From Posidonia oceanica (Eukaryota; Streptophyta; Magnoliopsida; Alismatales; Posidoniaceae): 64,000 bases of DNA. The DNA is taken from NCBI GenBank assembly GCA_037176725.1, contig JAZBRS010000063.1:10124001-10188000 (forward strand), written 5' to 3'. Of the stretch, positions 43,508-56,595 are shown one piece after another. The stretch's first letter is position 1; each line of letters begins with the position of its first letter. The position numbers and the translations under genes were made by a program. The notes beneath the pieces are model-generated. The model did no database searches and was not told the origin of the DNA. It saw nothing but the letters and a program-made list of their open reading frames with translations.

Positions 43508-45217
43508 TGTGGGCAAGAATGCAGGCAGCTGGTGCGAGATCTTCAAGTACCTGTAGCCAAAGCTGTTTCATTAATCCAGAACATGTACAGGCATGTAATA
43601 CTGGCAGACAGGGAAGCAGATGTGCATATAAAGCTGATAAAGTAGTTCAAACACTACGGCTAGCAATCAGACCATAGAATTCAAGCACACTCAGCTAAGC
43701 AAAAGGGAGCATCGCCTGTACAGGGCAGAGCCGCACAAAAGACACTCTTGTCCTCGTCCGTGTGGAGCGAGGAGACAAGGGAAAGGGGCTTCATTCGTCT
43801 AGAACAAAGTCACAAAGGAGGCACGCTTGTCCTTGTCCTACACGGAACAAGGTGACAAGCAAAAAAGAGACTTCGTCCATCCGAAGTGAAGTCGCACAGG
43901 ATTTAAGGGTGGCACCTGATCGCGCGGACCCGACGGCCCAACAGGGGACCCCAAGGTTGTCCTGCTGTCTCTGGAGTGATCACCCTGTCTCTAATTATTG
44001 ATGCTTTCCTTGAGCTGCTGGACTGGCAGTGATTGGTTGCTCTGAGGCTTGGAGGCGGTCAACCTGCCTTGGCAGAAGTACTGTCCCAGCATTGAGCCGA
44101 GCCTTGCAGAGTGGGAGGAAAGGGGCGAAAGGAGTGATTTGAAGGTGAATAGATGCATGCATGATCTATACTAAACCTATCGCCCTCAGCATATGGAGTG
44201 CTTGACGCCTACTGCAAAGGAAGGAGCGGTCTCTGGCTCACCAGCCTCTACTTGGACTCCTAACTGTTAGTGGCGCTCCAGAAAGGGCATTATGGGTGTT
44301 CGGGTGGTGGTGTAGTGAGGACGGGCTCCATGCCTAACTCCCAAGGAACTACACCTACTCTTTTCAATTTTTCTTGTCTTTTTTGCTCCCACATAGGCAT
44401 GTAGTACCTTCCCTATCCCTAGCTTGGGGGGAGTAATGGGTGTCTGGTAATGGCTGGGAGGAATGGCTAGGCCCCACAGGATCTGTGTATTTTCCAGGTG
44501 CAAACCTGGTTCCTCTCTAAGACAAGGAAAGGGGGCGGAATCACGCTGCTTGCCTTTGTTTTTTTTAGGGGGCTAACTTTTGTTTTTTGCCCCCTCTTTG
44601 TTTTGCTTGTTTTTTTTTTTTGCTTTTTGCCTTTCCTTTCTTGTTCTTTTTCTCTTTTCTCCTTTTTTTTGGTTTGGCTTGCAAGCTTCCACTGTCCCTA
44701 ACTTAGAGGTAATGGACGCCTAGTTTTGAGACAGAAGGGGGCTAGGCCTTGCATGACTTGTGGATTTGCAGGCGTGGATGAGAATCCTCCCGAAGGCAAA
44801 TTGGAGGGACGAGGTTGTACTACACACCTCTATCTCCAGGGTTAACTCCTGTCTACGCCTTCTAGTCTTCTGTGGTGGCTAGGCTAAGGCAGGTGGGTCT
44901 TGCTTACACTCTCTCTCACACCCTAAGATTTTTTTTTTTCCTCTTGAGGTGTAAGTCCTGAAGGGTTTAGACATTTCATCTGTCCTTATTTGATGGTGGC
45001 TCCCTCACTGGTTAGGACATCCGAGTAGTGTCAGGTGAGGTAGAGGGTACTCCTTCCAGAGCAGGCAAGCATCTTCGATTTTCGTCAACAGGCATATGAT
45101 GGTGATGCAGAGAATACATTTACAACTTTCTTTGTTGAAAGATAAACAAGCCTAAAATGCATGGGAAAGAAGGAATGCAAGAAGTAGGAAAGAAAAGGTG
45201 TGCAAGGCGGCGGCGGG
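43508..45217 (-). other. Spacer between pol and accessory ORF, element C
   Basis: No gene supported. It holds T-rich runs (44560-44670, 44930-44940) and degenerate sequence homologous to 15272-16722 of A. An ACAGGTAC phrase close upstream of the accessory ATG is shared with A. Confidence 0.6.
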
Positions 45218-46340
45218 CTACTGGTAGTACTTCTTGAGGTAGCATGAGTTGACTGGCTCAGACTGCTCGACCTGGTCCATGTCCTCAAGGACTGCTGTGC
45301 TGTCGGAGAAGATCTGATTGATTAGGAAGGGGCCACGCCAGTTGGGCTAGAATTTCCCTCAGCCGTCGGGGAGATGGATGGCTCGGAGGACCATATCCCC
45401 TGGATTGAAGCTTCTGGGCCTAACTTTCTTCAGATATGCTCTGGCTGAGCGCTTCTGGTAACATTGAGCATGATGTATGGCCTGTAGCCTTTGCTCATCA
45501 ATCAGGTTTAGCTGGATGCGACGATCTTTGACCCATTCTGCTTCTTCCAGCTCAGCTTCTCGTAGGATCCACAGTGAGGGGATCTCTACTTCGATAGGTA
45601 GCACTGCCTCCATACCGTACACCAGAGAATACGAGGTGGCTCCTGTTGAGGTTCGGACTGATGTCCTGTACACCTAGAGCATGTACAGAAGCTTATCATG
45701 CTAGTCCTTGTGAGTCTCTGCCATCTTTTTCAAGATTTTGTCAAGGTTCTTGTTGGCAGACTCTACTATGCCATTCATCTGTGGCCGATACGGCGAGGAT
45801 CGGTGATACTTGATGTGGAAGTTCTGCAAGTAGTCTTCGATCCTCTTGGCTATGAAGTTCGTGCCGTTATCAGAGATGAGTGCGTGCGGGACCCCATACT
45901 GGGCTATGATATTGTTTCTGATAAACTTTTCGGTAGCCAAGGCAGTAACTGTCTTGTAGGAGGCCGCTTCCACCCACTTAGTAAAGTAGTCAATCGCCAC
46001 CAGATTGTAGCGATGACCATTAGAAGCTGGTGGGTGTATGGCACCAATGACATCGATCCCCTAGGTGGAGAAGGGCCATGGTGAAGACATGCTGTGCAAT
46101 TCTTGTGGGGGGGCGTGTATGAAGTTCCCATGTATCTGACAGCTGTGGCACTTGCGCACGAATTGGCAACAGTCTGCCTCCATGGTTGACCAGAAGTAGC
46201 CTTGAAGCATGATCTTCTTGGTCAGCAGCACACCATTCATGTGAGGGCCGCAGGTCCCTGCATGGACTTGGAGCATCAGTGTGTCGGCCTCCTTCTTGTC
46301 TATGCAACGTAGGAGCATCTGGTTGTAAGATCTTCTGTAC
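45218..46340 (-). pseudogene. pol: Integrase, element C (broken)
   Basis: Read from 46340 down, it has the zinc region HAGTCGPH...CQFVRKCHSCQ, then the core with Asp at 46052-46054 (GIDVIG), Asp in ALISDNGTNF and Glu in NGIVESANK. The C-terminal part runs from YRTSVRTSTGATSYSLVYGM to YLKKYYQ with a natural stop at 45218. A TAG precedes GIDVIG and other stops lie near 46000, 45700 and 45355. The frame is otherwise continuous with RT. Confidence 0.88.
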
Positions 46341-47000
46341 AGATGTCCTGCCCCTATCACGTACTTTGACACTAGATGCGCCAGAGTCTTTTTGTCTGTT
46401 GCTGAGGCACCAGGTGGGGGATTGCCAGATTCCAGGAAGACTTTAATGTCGTGGTACCACGGGAGTTCCTCTGTTGGATCCGCCTCCTCGATAGTCATGC
46501 AGTGTGCGGACTGTTTCACACGAGAGACAGATACGTCTACTGCATGGCCTTCAGGCATGGAAAGCCAAGATGCTAAGGTCGCTAGAGCATCTGCATAGGC
46601 GTTCTTGGCTCTATTCATGTAAATGAAGCGCATGTCTTCAAATTCTTCTATCAGCTTCAGGAGGCATTCATGGTAAGGTACCATCTTGGGGTCCTTGGTT
46701 TTCTAGTTGCCGTTAACTTGGGAGATGACGAGCATTGCATCTCCGTGCACATGCAGCTTGCGCACATTATGCTCGAGTACGACTTGCAGTCCTAGAAGGC
46801 AGGCTTCATACTCTGCCTCATTGTTGGTGCAAGGGAATATCATCTTCCATGCAAAGGGGATTAGAACTCCCTATAGCATTGTTAGGACAGCGCCGATGCC
46901 TCTGCCCCTTCTATTGACTGCGCCATCGAAGTACAGATGCCACTGTAACTCGTCTTTAGGATCCTTCTGCTCTAGATCCTCCATGGCGAACAAGATGTCT
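46341..47000 (-). pseudogene. pol: Second (archaeal-type) RNase H, element C (broken)
   Basis: It is homologous to 13520-13925 of A. Acidic residues are visible in LYFDGAVN (near 46925), NNEAEYE (near 46815), HGDAMLVIS and AYADALATLASW (near 46580). Internal stops lie near 46870 and 46705. Confidence 0.85.
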
Positions 47001-48430
47001 TCATCAGGGAACTGTGTCTACAGGGGTTGGTATTCAGGTAGGGGGAAGTCAGCCAGATGATCTGCCATGGCTTGCCCCTTCATTGATTTCTGCATGACGA
47101 AAGTGATGTCATATTGAGACAATAGCACTTGCCACTTAACGCACCTGCCCACCATAGCTGGCTTCTGAAAATGGAACTTCATGGGGTCGTGCCGGCATAA
47201 GAGCTGGACTGGGTGCGCCATCATGTAATGCCTTAGCTTCTGTGCAGCCCAGACAAGAGACAGGCAGATCTTCTCTATGGTGCTGTACCTGGCTTCGCAA
47301 TCAGTAAACTTCTTGCTCAGGTAGTAGATGGCATGCTCCTTTCTACCGGTTTCATCATGTTGTCCCAAGACAGTGTCCATGGAATGCTGCGTGGTAGAAA
47401 GGTAGAGAATTAAGGGTCTCCCTCGTACGGGAGAGATCAGGACAGGAGGCTTGATCAGGAGCTGCTTGATCTTGTCAAATGCAGCTTGGCACTCTTCGCT
47501 CTAGTTGATCCGTGCATTCCTTTTCAGGAGCCTAAAAATTGGTTCGCAAATGGGTGTGAGTTGCGCAATGAACCGGTTGATGAACTGCAGACGACCTAGC
47601 AGGCCTCTAACTTCTTTCTCAGTCTTAGGGGGTGGCAAGTCTATGATGGCTTTGGCCTTACTTGGGTCCACTTCAATTCCCCTCTGGCTAACGATGTAGC
47701 CCAAGAGTTTGCCGGATGATACCCCGAACACGCATTTACTGGGGTTGAGGCGAAGCTTGTACTTCCTCAGGCGATCAAAGAGCTTCTTGAGGCAGATAAG
47801 ATGATCCTCAGGCTCTCGAGACTTAGCAATAATGTCGTCCACATAGACCTCGACTTCTTGGTGCATGAGGTCATGGAATAGTGCTGTCATCGCCCTCTGA
47901 TATGTTGCTTCGGCATTCTTGAGTCCAAATGGCATGACCTGATAGCAGAAGACTCCCCAGGGGGTAATGAATGAGGTCTTCTCCATGTCTTCTTCTGCCA
48001 TTCTGATCTGATTGTATCCGGAGAAGCCGTCCATGAAAGATAGCATCTTGTGGCCTGCAGTGTTGTCGACTAGGACGTCAATATGAGGCAATGGGAAATC
48101 GTCCTTAGGACTTGCCTTGTTCAGGTCCCTGTAGTCGATACATATTCGGACTTGGCCAACCTTCTTGGGCACTGGCACAATGTTCGCAAGCCACTCTGGA
48201 TAGAGGACGACTTTGAGAAAACCAACGCTGTGCTGCTTCATGATTTCCTCCTTGATTTTGAGTAGCCATTGGGATCGCCACTTCCGGAGCTTCTGCTTTA
48301 CTGGCTTCGCGTCTGGATCTAAAGGCAAGTTGTGCACCACGATCTCGACATCAAGGCCGACCATGTCTTCATAGCTCCAGGCGAAGACATCTGCATATTC
48401 CCTAAGGAATGCAATAAACTCTGCTCTGGC
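47001..48430 (-). pseudogene. pol: Reverse transcriptase and RNase H, element C (broken)
   Basis: RT runs from DIFAWSYEDMVGLD (about 48370) through VRICIDYRDLNKA, FMDGFSGYNQ and YVDD at 47834-47845 to ATYQRAMTALFHD and the thumb. RNase H follows (YYLSKKF, LRHYMMAHPVQLL, DPMKFHFQKPAM). One stop lies near 47500 and another near 47390. The first RNase H catalytic Asp position is not preserved, as in A. Confidence 0.9.
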
Positions 48431-50230
48431 CTAGGGCAGTAGCAAGGCGCTGACGTGGACCTCACTGACATCTTCAGCCATGCCAACATTGATAACTTCC
48501 GTCTCTTCCTCGACATGGAGGTTGGGCCCTTCCGGGTCGCCATCATAAGGCTGGAACCCAGGCGATGATCCATCATTCTCATCCACGCTTGAATCCCCCT
48601 CTTCCTCACATGCAATGAGTTCTAAGAGGATCTCCTTCTCAAATGTAGGATCTGTAATGTCGAAGGAGTGAACAGGTTCCGCCTCTTGATCTGGATGACG
48701 CCTCAGGACGGTCACGCTCACCTGAGTATTTTTGTGGGCTCGGTGGGTGACGTCTGCTTCGATGGCCCCTGGTCCCACTGACCGATCTGGCCGCTCTAGC
48801 TGCTTTGTCTGTTCTGGCTGCTCTGGCACCACTATCACTCCTAGGACTGCCTGGAATGCTGGGACTACTCTGTCTGCTACTGCTGCTGTCTGTACTGTCC
48901 CATCCTCCGCGTTTTCAGATGTGCTCGTGGGGAGTGCTAGAGATGGGCAACTATTTTCTTGGCGACGAATCTGTGTACTGTCGCCAGACGCGCCGCATGT
49001 GTAGGGCATGCACTGCACAAACCACCTAGACTTGCCTTCGGGTTGCGAAGTGATCAACGCGTCTAGTCTAGTGAGTGCTGCCTCCTGTTCTTCTTCCAAG
49101 ACCATGATTGAGGATTGGTCTTGCGGCAGGGAAGGATCCGCGGCCATGGCTTTCCCTTTCTTCAGCATGTGCTGCTCGGCAGCATCTTCAGCGAACACCG
49201 TGAGTTGTTCCTGGAAGAGCAATTCCAAATTTTCAAGTCTGTCAGCCACTTGGGCTTCTGCAGTCACACCTTCCTCGTCTTCGGAGGGCATGTCGGCATA
49301 ATAGGCTCAAGCGACCTCTTCAGAGTCCTGCCCGGCGATTCCTCTGCCTACGGGGTCTGCTCTGGCTTCTAGACATACCACCGACCAGGGCATCTGTTCT
49401 GTTACTGGCTAGTTGACTGACTGACCTCCTGGCATGACTGGTTGTGGCATTGGGGGATCAGAGAAGTGAACAGGCTGGTCAGGGTTATCACTGACAGTGG
49501 CGCTAACAGGGACAGTGTTGTAGCTAGAGGGTAGACAAAGGCGCTCTTCTGAAGGTCCAATAGCTAGACGGTTGCTCTGAAGGATGAAGCGCCGGCACCC
49601 ATGTGTGATGGTGGTCGTTTCTCTGTAGTAGCGGTGGGGGTCTTCCACAACATTAGATCTGCTGAAGCTGACGGCGGTATGGCTGATGGTGCCACCTGCT
49701 TTGTTTGTGGAGCTACTGATAAGGCAGGCTGAGTCACGTCGTCACCTGAATCGACTGATTACACCCCCAGAAAAGGTAACTTCAGTGCTGGTGCGACTGC
49801 AGCCGCAAGTGGACAAGTGGCTGGTGCCTGTAGAGGTACTCCTGATCCTGGAGCTACTGAAATGGCTGTCATAGGCACTAGCGAAGCTGTAGAAGAAGAA
49901 ACCATCATCTCTGACACAGACTTTGCTGAATCCGCCACTGTATCAGGATAAGGGAGGGCCAGGCAGACTGACCAGGAGATTGCAGGGCTAATTTGAGCTT
50001 CTTCCTTGGACTGTGCTGGGACAATCGTGCCAGGCTTCTCTTCATCAGAATAATAATCTTCTACACAGACCCACTCCTTTGTCGGCAGTGGGGGGCTCTG
50101 GCATGGTGCTGGCTGGGCTGTTGCTGGGCTCGTGTTTGGGTCGAGAATACCTACACTGACGAAGTTAGTGAGGTCCCGAGGGATCACAAGCTTCCGCTTC
50201 CCTGAATGCAGGCACTCACCATCGCAAGGT
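48431..50230 (-). pseudogene. pol: Acidic Ser/Ala/Glu linker between G-patch and RT, element C
   Basis: It corresponds to 10310-12000 of A: MPSEDEEGVTAEAQV, then long low-complexity stretches and YDGDPEGPNLHVEEETEV. Two frame changes lie in or near this region (around 50290-50520, and between 49760 and 49290). Sequence similarity to A is weak in the middle but the length is kept. Confidence 0.75.
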
Positions 50231-51100
50231 CACCATTCATATCCTAAGCCTTGGAACTTCTCGTGCTCCTCGGTGGTGACTGGCTCGGCGATCCCTTAGC
50301 TGTGGCGCCCAAGTGGCGTTCCCTTCTCATAGCCCCACCTGTGGCAAATGTTCTCGACCATCCTGGAAGGGTTGCAATGAACGGCCAGAGAGCTGACACG
50401 CTCAAGAAGAGGAATAAAGTTAACTGACTCGAACCGGTTAACACAGTACAAAGTATCCGACGACTTAGGATCAGATTGGACAGTTGGTCGGGATATAGAA
50501 GAGACCACCTCGACCAGTTCCTTATCGAAGTTTTCTGCCAAGACGACAATGACATCGTCGTCGTAGCGAAACTTTATCATATAGTGAAGGGTCGAGGGGA
50601 ATCACCTGATGCTTGTGCAGCCAAGGGTGCCCAAGCAGAAGATTAAAAGAAGGCTCCAAGTCGACGACATAGAACTCGACATCGAATTTGACCGGGCCAA
50701 TGGTAAGAGGAATAACCAGGATCCCCAGAGAATCATGGTGCGTATTGTCAAAAGAAGTCATTCCCTTCACGGCAGGCGTGATATCCTCGGCTTTGAATCC
50801 GAGCTTCAGTGCTGTGCGCACAAGACAGACGTTAAGGCCTGACCCATTATCGACCAGCGAGAGGGGAATGCGGAACCTTTTGAACAGCACTGTGATGAAC
50901 AGGGGTTGATTATGGTTAATTCCTGCCGGAGGCAGTTCATCGCTCGAAAAAGAGATGACCTGCGGCTCCGCGATCATACCCACCATATTTTCCAGAGTTG
51001 AAGGCTCGATGGTTTGGGACACATGGGCGGCTTGGAACACACAGAGAAAAGCCTCCCGGTGTTCGCGGGAAGAGTGGATCAGGTCCCAGATGGATATGTC
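50231..51100 (-). pseudogene. pol: Protease and G-patch, element C (broken)
   Basis: The aspartic protease has Asp at 50849-50851 in LVDNGSGLNV, followed by DVEFYVVDLEPSFNLLLG. The G-patch lies at 50235-50370 (MVENICHRWGYEKGTPLGRHS) with an in-frame stop in the middle, before GIAEP. A frameshift separates the protease end from the G-patch at about 50520-50580. Confidence 0.87.
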
Positions 51101-54001
51101 AGCCTTGACTTTTTTCAGCTGGGCTGTTATGTCAGCTGAAGGCTGGTCTTTTTCGGTGGTGGGGATAGTGGCTCTGGTAGGTTTTGTAGAAGGGGGATCA
51201 AGGGATTGGCTTACTAGAGGCTGGCTCACAGTTGGGGATGGGCCTTCTGGTGGTTGGCTTACAGGCGGAGTAGGTTCGGGGGGGTTAGGCCTGGCTATTG
51301 AGGCTGCAGATTTGGTTGCTGGGGCAGCGAGTTTGTACACCCTCCCCGACCGCATGACATCCGCACACATTTCTGCGGCGTAGTCATAATGGACATGGTG
51401 GGTATCCTTGGTTAAATTAATGACCAGGGGAACACGAGTCGCGAGCTCGAGAGGGGCTGCCGAGGGATTTACCGGTTGGCAGGCAGGTAAAGGTTGTTGC
51501 TGGGGAGGCTGTGCTGGCTCTGGCTGGGGTCTGGCCTGCAGGCAGATGGGGGGTTGAGCCTCTGGTCGTATGGCGGGCCTCGCGGTAACACGCTCCGGCT
51601 TGGCGTCTAGTCGGATCATGTGAATCTCCGACTCGGAGCTGGCAAGCGCCGCAAGATAAAGAGAAGAGGAAACAGACACAGAAAGATCCTGAATCAGATC
51701 GGAAGGGTCCACCACAGACGTAGCGGACCCAGAGGGGAAGAGAGAATGCACACCTAAGGTCCCCACGCCTCTTGGGCCAGAATGCTCAGGCAAGGGCTGG
51801 TGGACGATGCTTGGATTATGAGGAGCTATTCCAAATGCAGAGGGGGATGCTGGTGGAGGGGTGGAAGAAGATGCTGCCTCTCGAGAGTTGATGCTGATGA
51901 CCTTGTGGTCAATTAGGTCCTGCACGGCTCCCCGCAGAGTGAAGCAATTATTCGTCGAGTGCCCGACTACTCGATGAAAATCGCAAAAGTGATCCGTCCT
52001 GTACCACCTTGGAAGAGGGTTCGGTGATGGGCGGATTTTAGGGAGCGTGAGGAGTGACGTGACCTTGGGGAGGACGGCGCTCAGTGGCTCCACTAACTGA
52101 GTGTAGTTGCGCTGAGGGTGGGGCCGTCTCTGCCCTTGGTGTTGCCCTTGCCGAACCAGTGGGGCTGAGTAGATCGGTCGGGTGGTGGTGGTGATCTATG
52201 GTATGTGAGGTGCACTAGGTGTGGGTGCATACACTACTTGATTTGGGCCAGGTGAAGCTACCATGTGAACAGGAGCGGTAGGGGAGTCGACGTAAGCAAC
52301 TGCAGGCCGTGGGGGATCCCTCCTCCTCAGGTTGTTGTTGTTGCCGCCGCCGTTGCTGTTGGTGTTGCTGCTGCTACCGCCGCTGCTAGGGGATGTGGCT
52401 TGCTTGGCGAAGACGGAGAGTGCAGGAAAATTGCCGCTCCGAAGGGTGCTCTCCACGCGTGTGCCGACCCGAATCAGAGATGCAAAGCTAGTGACAGCCT
52501 GAATGGCAAGCAGAGCCCCAGTGGATGGTTGCGCGCCCCTAATGATGATCTCGATAGATTCCTCGTCAGAGGGTCTATCGCGAACTTGTGCAGCTAAGGC
52601 GCGCCAACGGCCGACGTACTCCCCAAATGGCTCGTTGTTCCTCTGCTTGAGAGCGACGAGGTCCTCGCGCTTAGGGACCAAGTCAAGATTGAAGGAATAC
52701 TGTTCTAGGAACGCCCTGCCTAGGTCGTTCCAAGTCTTGATGGTGGCCATATCAAGTGACGTGAACCACTTGAGGGCCGGGCCAATCAGACTCTTTTGAA
52801 ACAGGCAGATCAATAACCTGTCATCAGCCTGAAGCTGAGCCAAATCTCTGCAATATGCCTTCAAATGGGCGATGGAGCAGCCCCTACCATTGTATTTGTC
52901 AAATGCCAGAATCTTGAATTTGGTGGGAGTACCGCCTCTGGAAAGCAACAGAGGTCCCAGAATTGGTAGGAGTGGAAGTCCACGCCCTGCACTTGTCGAA
53001 GTGCTTTCTCTAGAACGATGAACCTGTCGTCATTGGTTTTTGGAGTTGCTGCCAAAGGAGATGGGACAGCAAGGGCGGGGACTACATATGCCGTATGGGT
53101 CGCACCGAGGTGCTCCTCTGGATCCACCATCGTGTCACCTGGTGAAGCAACAGGATGGCCGATGTATCCATGCAAATGTGCAGTGGGTGCTGTGGGTGGT
53201 GTGAAGTATGTAGTGGGGGAAATTGCTGATGCACGGGATGGGTGTATGCAGGATGCTGTGTAGTGAATCATGGAGATTGTGGGAGCAATAGCTGCTGCAG
53301 TGGCACGGTGCCAGGCAGTGGGCCAGAGAAGTGCTATGCCCGAACCAACCCGAGGGGCTGGCCACCAGGTGGTGGAGGTGCATGCTGTGCAGTGAAGGAA
53401 GTGTGTGCAATAGGGGGAGGCTACGCCCCTATCACCGGAACAGAAAGCAGTTGGGGTGATGGTCGGGGTGGTGGGGCAGCAGGGAACGCCTGGAGAACAG
53501 GAATAGGACGCAAAGGGACCTCAGGTGCAGAAGGAGCTGGAGGAGGGCGGGTGGACAGAGCCATGCCCTGAAAGATCTGGGCGAGCTCTGCCAAGCGCTG
53601 GTACCGCTCTTCAGGGGTCCCGTCAGTGGGAATGCTGAATTGCAGTGCTGGCGAGGGGCCAGATGCAAGGGGGAGGACTCAGACTGTCTAGGAGGATAAG
53701 ATCCTAAGGCGAAAGTCACCGCAGCAGGGTGGGCGTCAGAAGTGAAAAAGCACGAGGAAGGAGGGGTCAGAGGCACCTCCAGAGCACGAGCATAGGTCAC
53801 CAAGATGGGATCGGTGATCGGGTCCAAAGTAGCGTGAGTTTGCCACTGCCCCACAGGATGCTGGGGTGCCCTAAGCAACAGAGGGGGAAACCCAAGTGTC
53901 ACCGAGGGCACAGGAGGAATGGAAACGAGAGTCGGAGGGGCAGAAGCAAAACCCTTCGGAACAACAGGAGTGAGCAGAGGCTCAAGAGTGCGCTGGGCCA
54001 T
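51101..54001 (-). pseudogene. gag: Gag, element C (broken)
   Basis: MAQ start at 54001. The retrotrans_gag domain lies at about 52940-52450 (FDKYNGRGCS, LICLFQKSLIGPALKWF, FGEYVGRWRALAAQVRDRPS). The zinc-knuckle-like CDFHRVVGHSTNNC near 51985 is complete here. There are two frame changes, before 53271 and near 52950, and stops near 53430 and 52195. At the place of the TAG seen in A (6707) and B (31838), C has sense codons. Confidence 0.85.
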
Positions 54002-55171
54002 GGCTGACCGAGAGCGGGTAAGAATAGGGCTACGACGGAAGGGCAAAGAAGGACGCCTAGGAGGAGCTATGTTCGCAAAGGCGAATAGCTCGGGAAAGGG
54101 AGGGTCGAAAGCAGGTGACGCAACAGAGGCGTCAGTGAAGCAAAGCACTCAAGCCCCGATAAGGGAACTCGCTCACTGATCTCTGTTTCAGACAAAACAA
54201 ACAGGTGTTAGAACCTGAAAGAAGAAAAGAATGCAAATGTTTAGTTGGTGGTATGAATGCAATCATGCAGATGATATGCCATCTAGCATGCTCTCTCTCA
54301 CCAATCTAGTGTGTCCTAGTAAGTTGTCTACTTCGGACTCACAAGTGTGCGAGTCACCGACTCGGTTAGAAAGTAAGGCTCCCATCTAGACCCTGGCCCA
54401 GAGCTTAGGTATGACGGGTGGTGCAGTAGTGGCCTTAACCCTGCCTAAGCATGGACTGTACCTGCTAGTAGCACCGACGCGACCCCTGACAAGGGGGGAC
54501 AAACTAATCGACTCGCCCTGTGCCAAAGCAGCTGGACAAGAGACCAGGACTATCCTTCTCAAACTAATAGGTGGACTCAGGGATGAGAAGATGCATGCCC
54601 TATATGATGCTTCATGCAAAATGATTAAAGTTTTTTAATCTTGCGCATTTTATTAACCCAGGGGGTGAAGGTGTGTTGAGGTCTCTAGTAGATCCTAGAT
54701 TTGGCTTTTACTTGCTGTTTTTATTTGCCAAGGGATGGGGAGCAACATGTCTCTAGTTGTTCTTAATCCTAAAGCAAAAGGGGAAGAAAACACCCAATCA
54801 TGGCAAGCAATCAACACACAACATTTCAAAAGGCATGGTCATGTTATGTGCTAAGTGTATATGGACATGACGGTGAAAAAGAAGCACTTATCATATCAAA
54901 AGACAAGCATACATGGCATGTGCATGTGCAGTGGCATAATATCTGTGTAAAGAAAGCAATTACCACTCAAAAAGCATGTATAGGTGCCAAACAAGTATTT
55001 AGGCATGCAAAATGCGCAAATGAAGCAAGTAAATAAAGCAAGTAGGGACAATGTATGCAATAAAGCAGATAAGTAAGCACAAAGCAAGTAAGAAAGCAAG
55101 GAAACAAGCACAAGGCAAGCAAGGGCGAAATCCAAACAAGCAAAAAAGCCAAAAGGAAAGCCGGAGTCTGA
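54002..55171 (-). other. 5' leader of element C
   Basis: No gene. The conserved leader block lies at 54347-54662, with a candidate mini-intron at 54183-54301 (GTGAGA donor, GAAACAG acceptor on the minus strand). Only one PBS-like copy is seen, in contrast to A and B. Confidence 0.65.
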
Positions 55172-55190
55172 ATCCCCAGGGGAGTCACCA
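55172..55190 (-). other. Primer binding site of element C
   Basis: The reverse complement TGGTGACTCCCCTGGGGAT lies three bases inside the end of the 5' LTR (55194). It is followed by TCAGACTCCGGCTTTCC, as in the second PBS-like copy of B. Confidence 0.75.
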
Positions 55191-55193
55191 GCC

Positions 55194-55769
55194 TGTGAGC
55201 GCTCTGATCCCGGCGGCGTCCCCAAACACGCACGGCGTGGCCCGAAGATAGGAGAAGAGGAGCATCACGGATACGGCTGCGAAGTCAGAAAACAAAAGAG
55301 AAAACAAAAGGGAGTCGCCACCGAGTCTATTAAGTCGGGAGACAAGGAAAACTGGGGAAATGCATGAATAAACACGCAAAACCAAGCAAAAGATGCAATG
55401 CGATGCAATGCAAATGAAATGGGATGCAAATGATATGACTCGTGCCAAAGACGAGGGCAAAACGGTCATTGTGGGTCCAGAGAAAGGGTAAGGACTCCTA
55501 TTACATGCAGGGAAGGTGTTAGGCACCCCTGACACGCTCAAGGAGCGGTCTTTCTTGGCTGTTCTCGCTCGCATTTGTAGGATTTCGTCCAAGATTGCCT
55601 AGCTACATGTCCAAGGGACGAGGAATGCTGTGCCTTGCTGTGCTTGCTAAAATGTATGCCTAAATGCCTAAGTGCCATGCTCCAAGTGTTCTAAGTCCTG
55701 TGATGCATGGGGGAAAGTAAACGTGCAATCTATGTGCTCAGCAACGCTGTCTGTGTTCCTATAAGCGCC
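55194..55769 (-). repeat. Duplicated LTR end (576 bp), copy 1
   Basis: It repeats 55770-56325 with about 10% differences. On the minus strand the main LTR reaches its terminal region (GGGCGCTTATA at 55770) and then starts again at GGAACACAGACAGCG and runs a second time to the terminus. Copy 2 is closer to the 3' LTR of C than copy 1 is. Confidence 0.8.
55490..55545 (-). promoter_or_regulatory. Conserved LTR hairpin block (LTR C, copy 1)
   Basis: Plus-strand GGGAAGGTGTTAGGCACCCC, the reverse complement of the block in A, B and D. A second copy is at 56056-56112. Confidence 0.55.
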
Positions 55770-56055
55770 CTGATCCCCGCGGCGGTCCCCGGACATGCAC
55801 GGCGTGGCCCGAAGACAGGAGAAGAGGAGCATCATGGATACGGCTGCGAAGCTGGAAAACGAAAGAGAAAACAAAAGGGAGTCGCCACCATGTCTATTAA
55901 GTCGGGAGACAAGGAAAAGCAGGGAAATGCGTGAATAAACACGCAAAACCAAGCAAAAGATGCAATGCAATACAATGCAAATGAAATGGGATGCAAATGA
56001 TATGACTCGTGCCAAAGATGAGGGCAAAACGGTCATTGTGGGTCCAGAGAAAGGG

Positions 56056-56112
56056 TAAGGACTCCTATTATGTGTAGGGAAGGTGTTAGGCGCCCCTGAC
56101 ACACCCGAGGAG
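56056..56112 (-). promoter_or_regulatory. Conserved LTR hairpin block (LTR C, copy 2)
   Basis: Plus-strand GGGAAGGTGTTAGGCGCCCC. One base differs from copy 1 in the inner arm. Confidence 0.55.
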
Positions 56113-56439
56113 CGGTCTTTCTTGGCTGTTCTCGCTCGCATTTGTAGGATTTCGGCCATGATTGCCTAGCCACACGTCCAAGGGACGAGGAATGCTGTGC
56201 CTTGCTGTGCTTGCTAAATGTGTGCTTAAATGCCTAAGTGCCATGCTCTAAGTATTCTAAGTCCTGTGATGCATGGGGGAAAGTAAACGTGCAATCTATG
56301 TGCTTAACAGCGCTGTCTATGTTCCGAACCGGGTGAACCCTGGTTCACGAGAACTCCAGGCAGTAAGCATCATCGCTCTAAATGCAAATGCAGGCAATAA
56401 AACAAAACAACGGTAAAACCAGACAATGCAGGCGACATG

Positions 56440-56595
56440 CAAGAGAAAACAATAGCAAACACATAAAACAATGCAAGAAACGGAAGTCGGCACGCAAAAC
56501 GGTGCAAGAAACAAAGCGTGCTCGCGAAACGATGCAGAAAACAAAGCGGGCACGCAAAATGGTGCAAAAGCAAAGAAAAAACAAGCGATGCAAGA
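56440..56595 (-). repeat. 30-bp hairpin array, LTR C
   Basis: About five degenerate units (reverse of GCACCGTTTTGCGTGC plus spacer) occur, shorter than in A. Confidence 0.65.
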
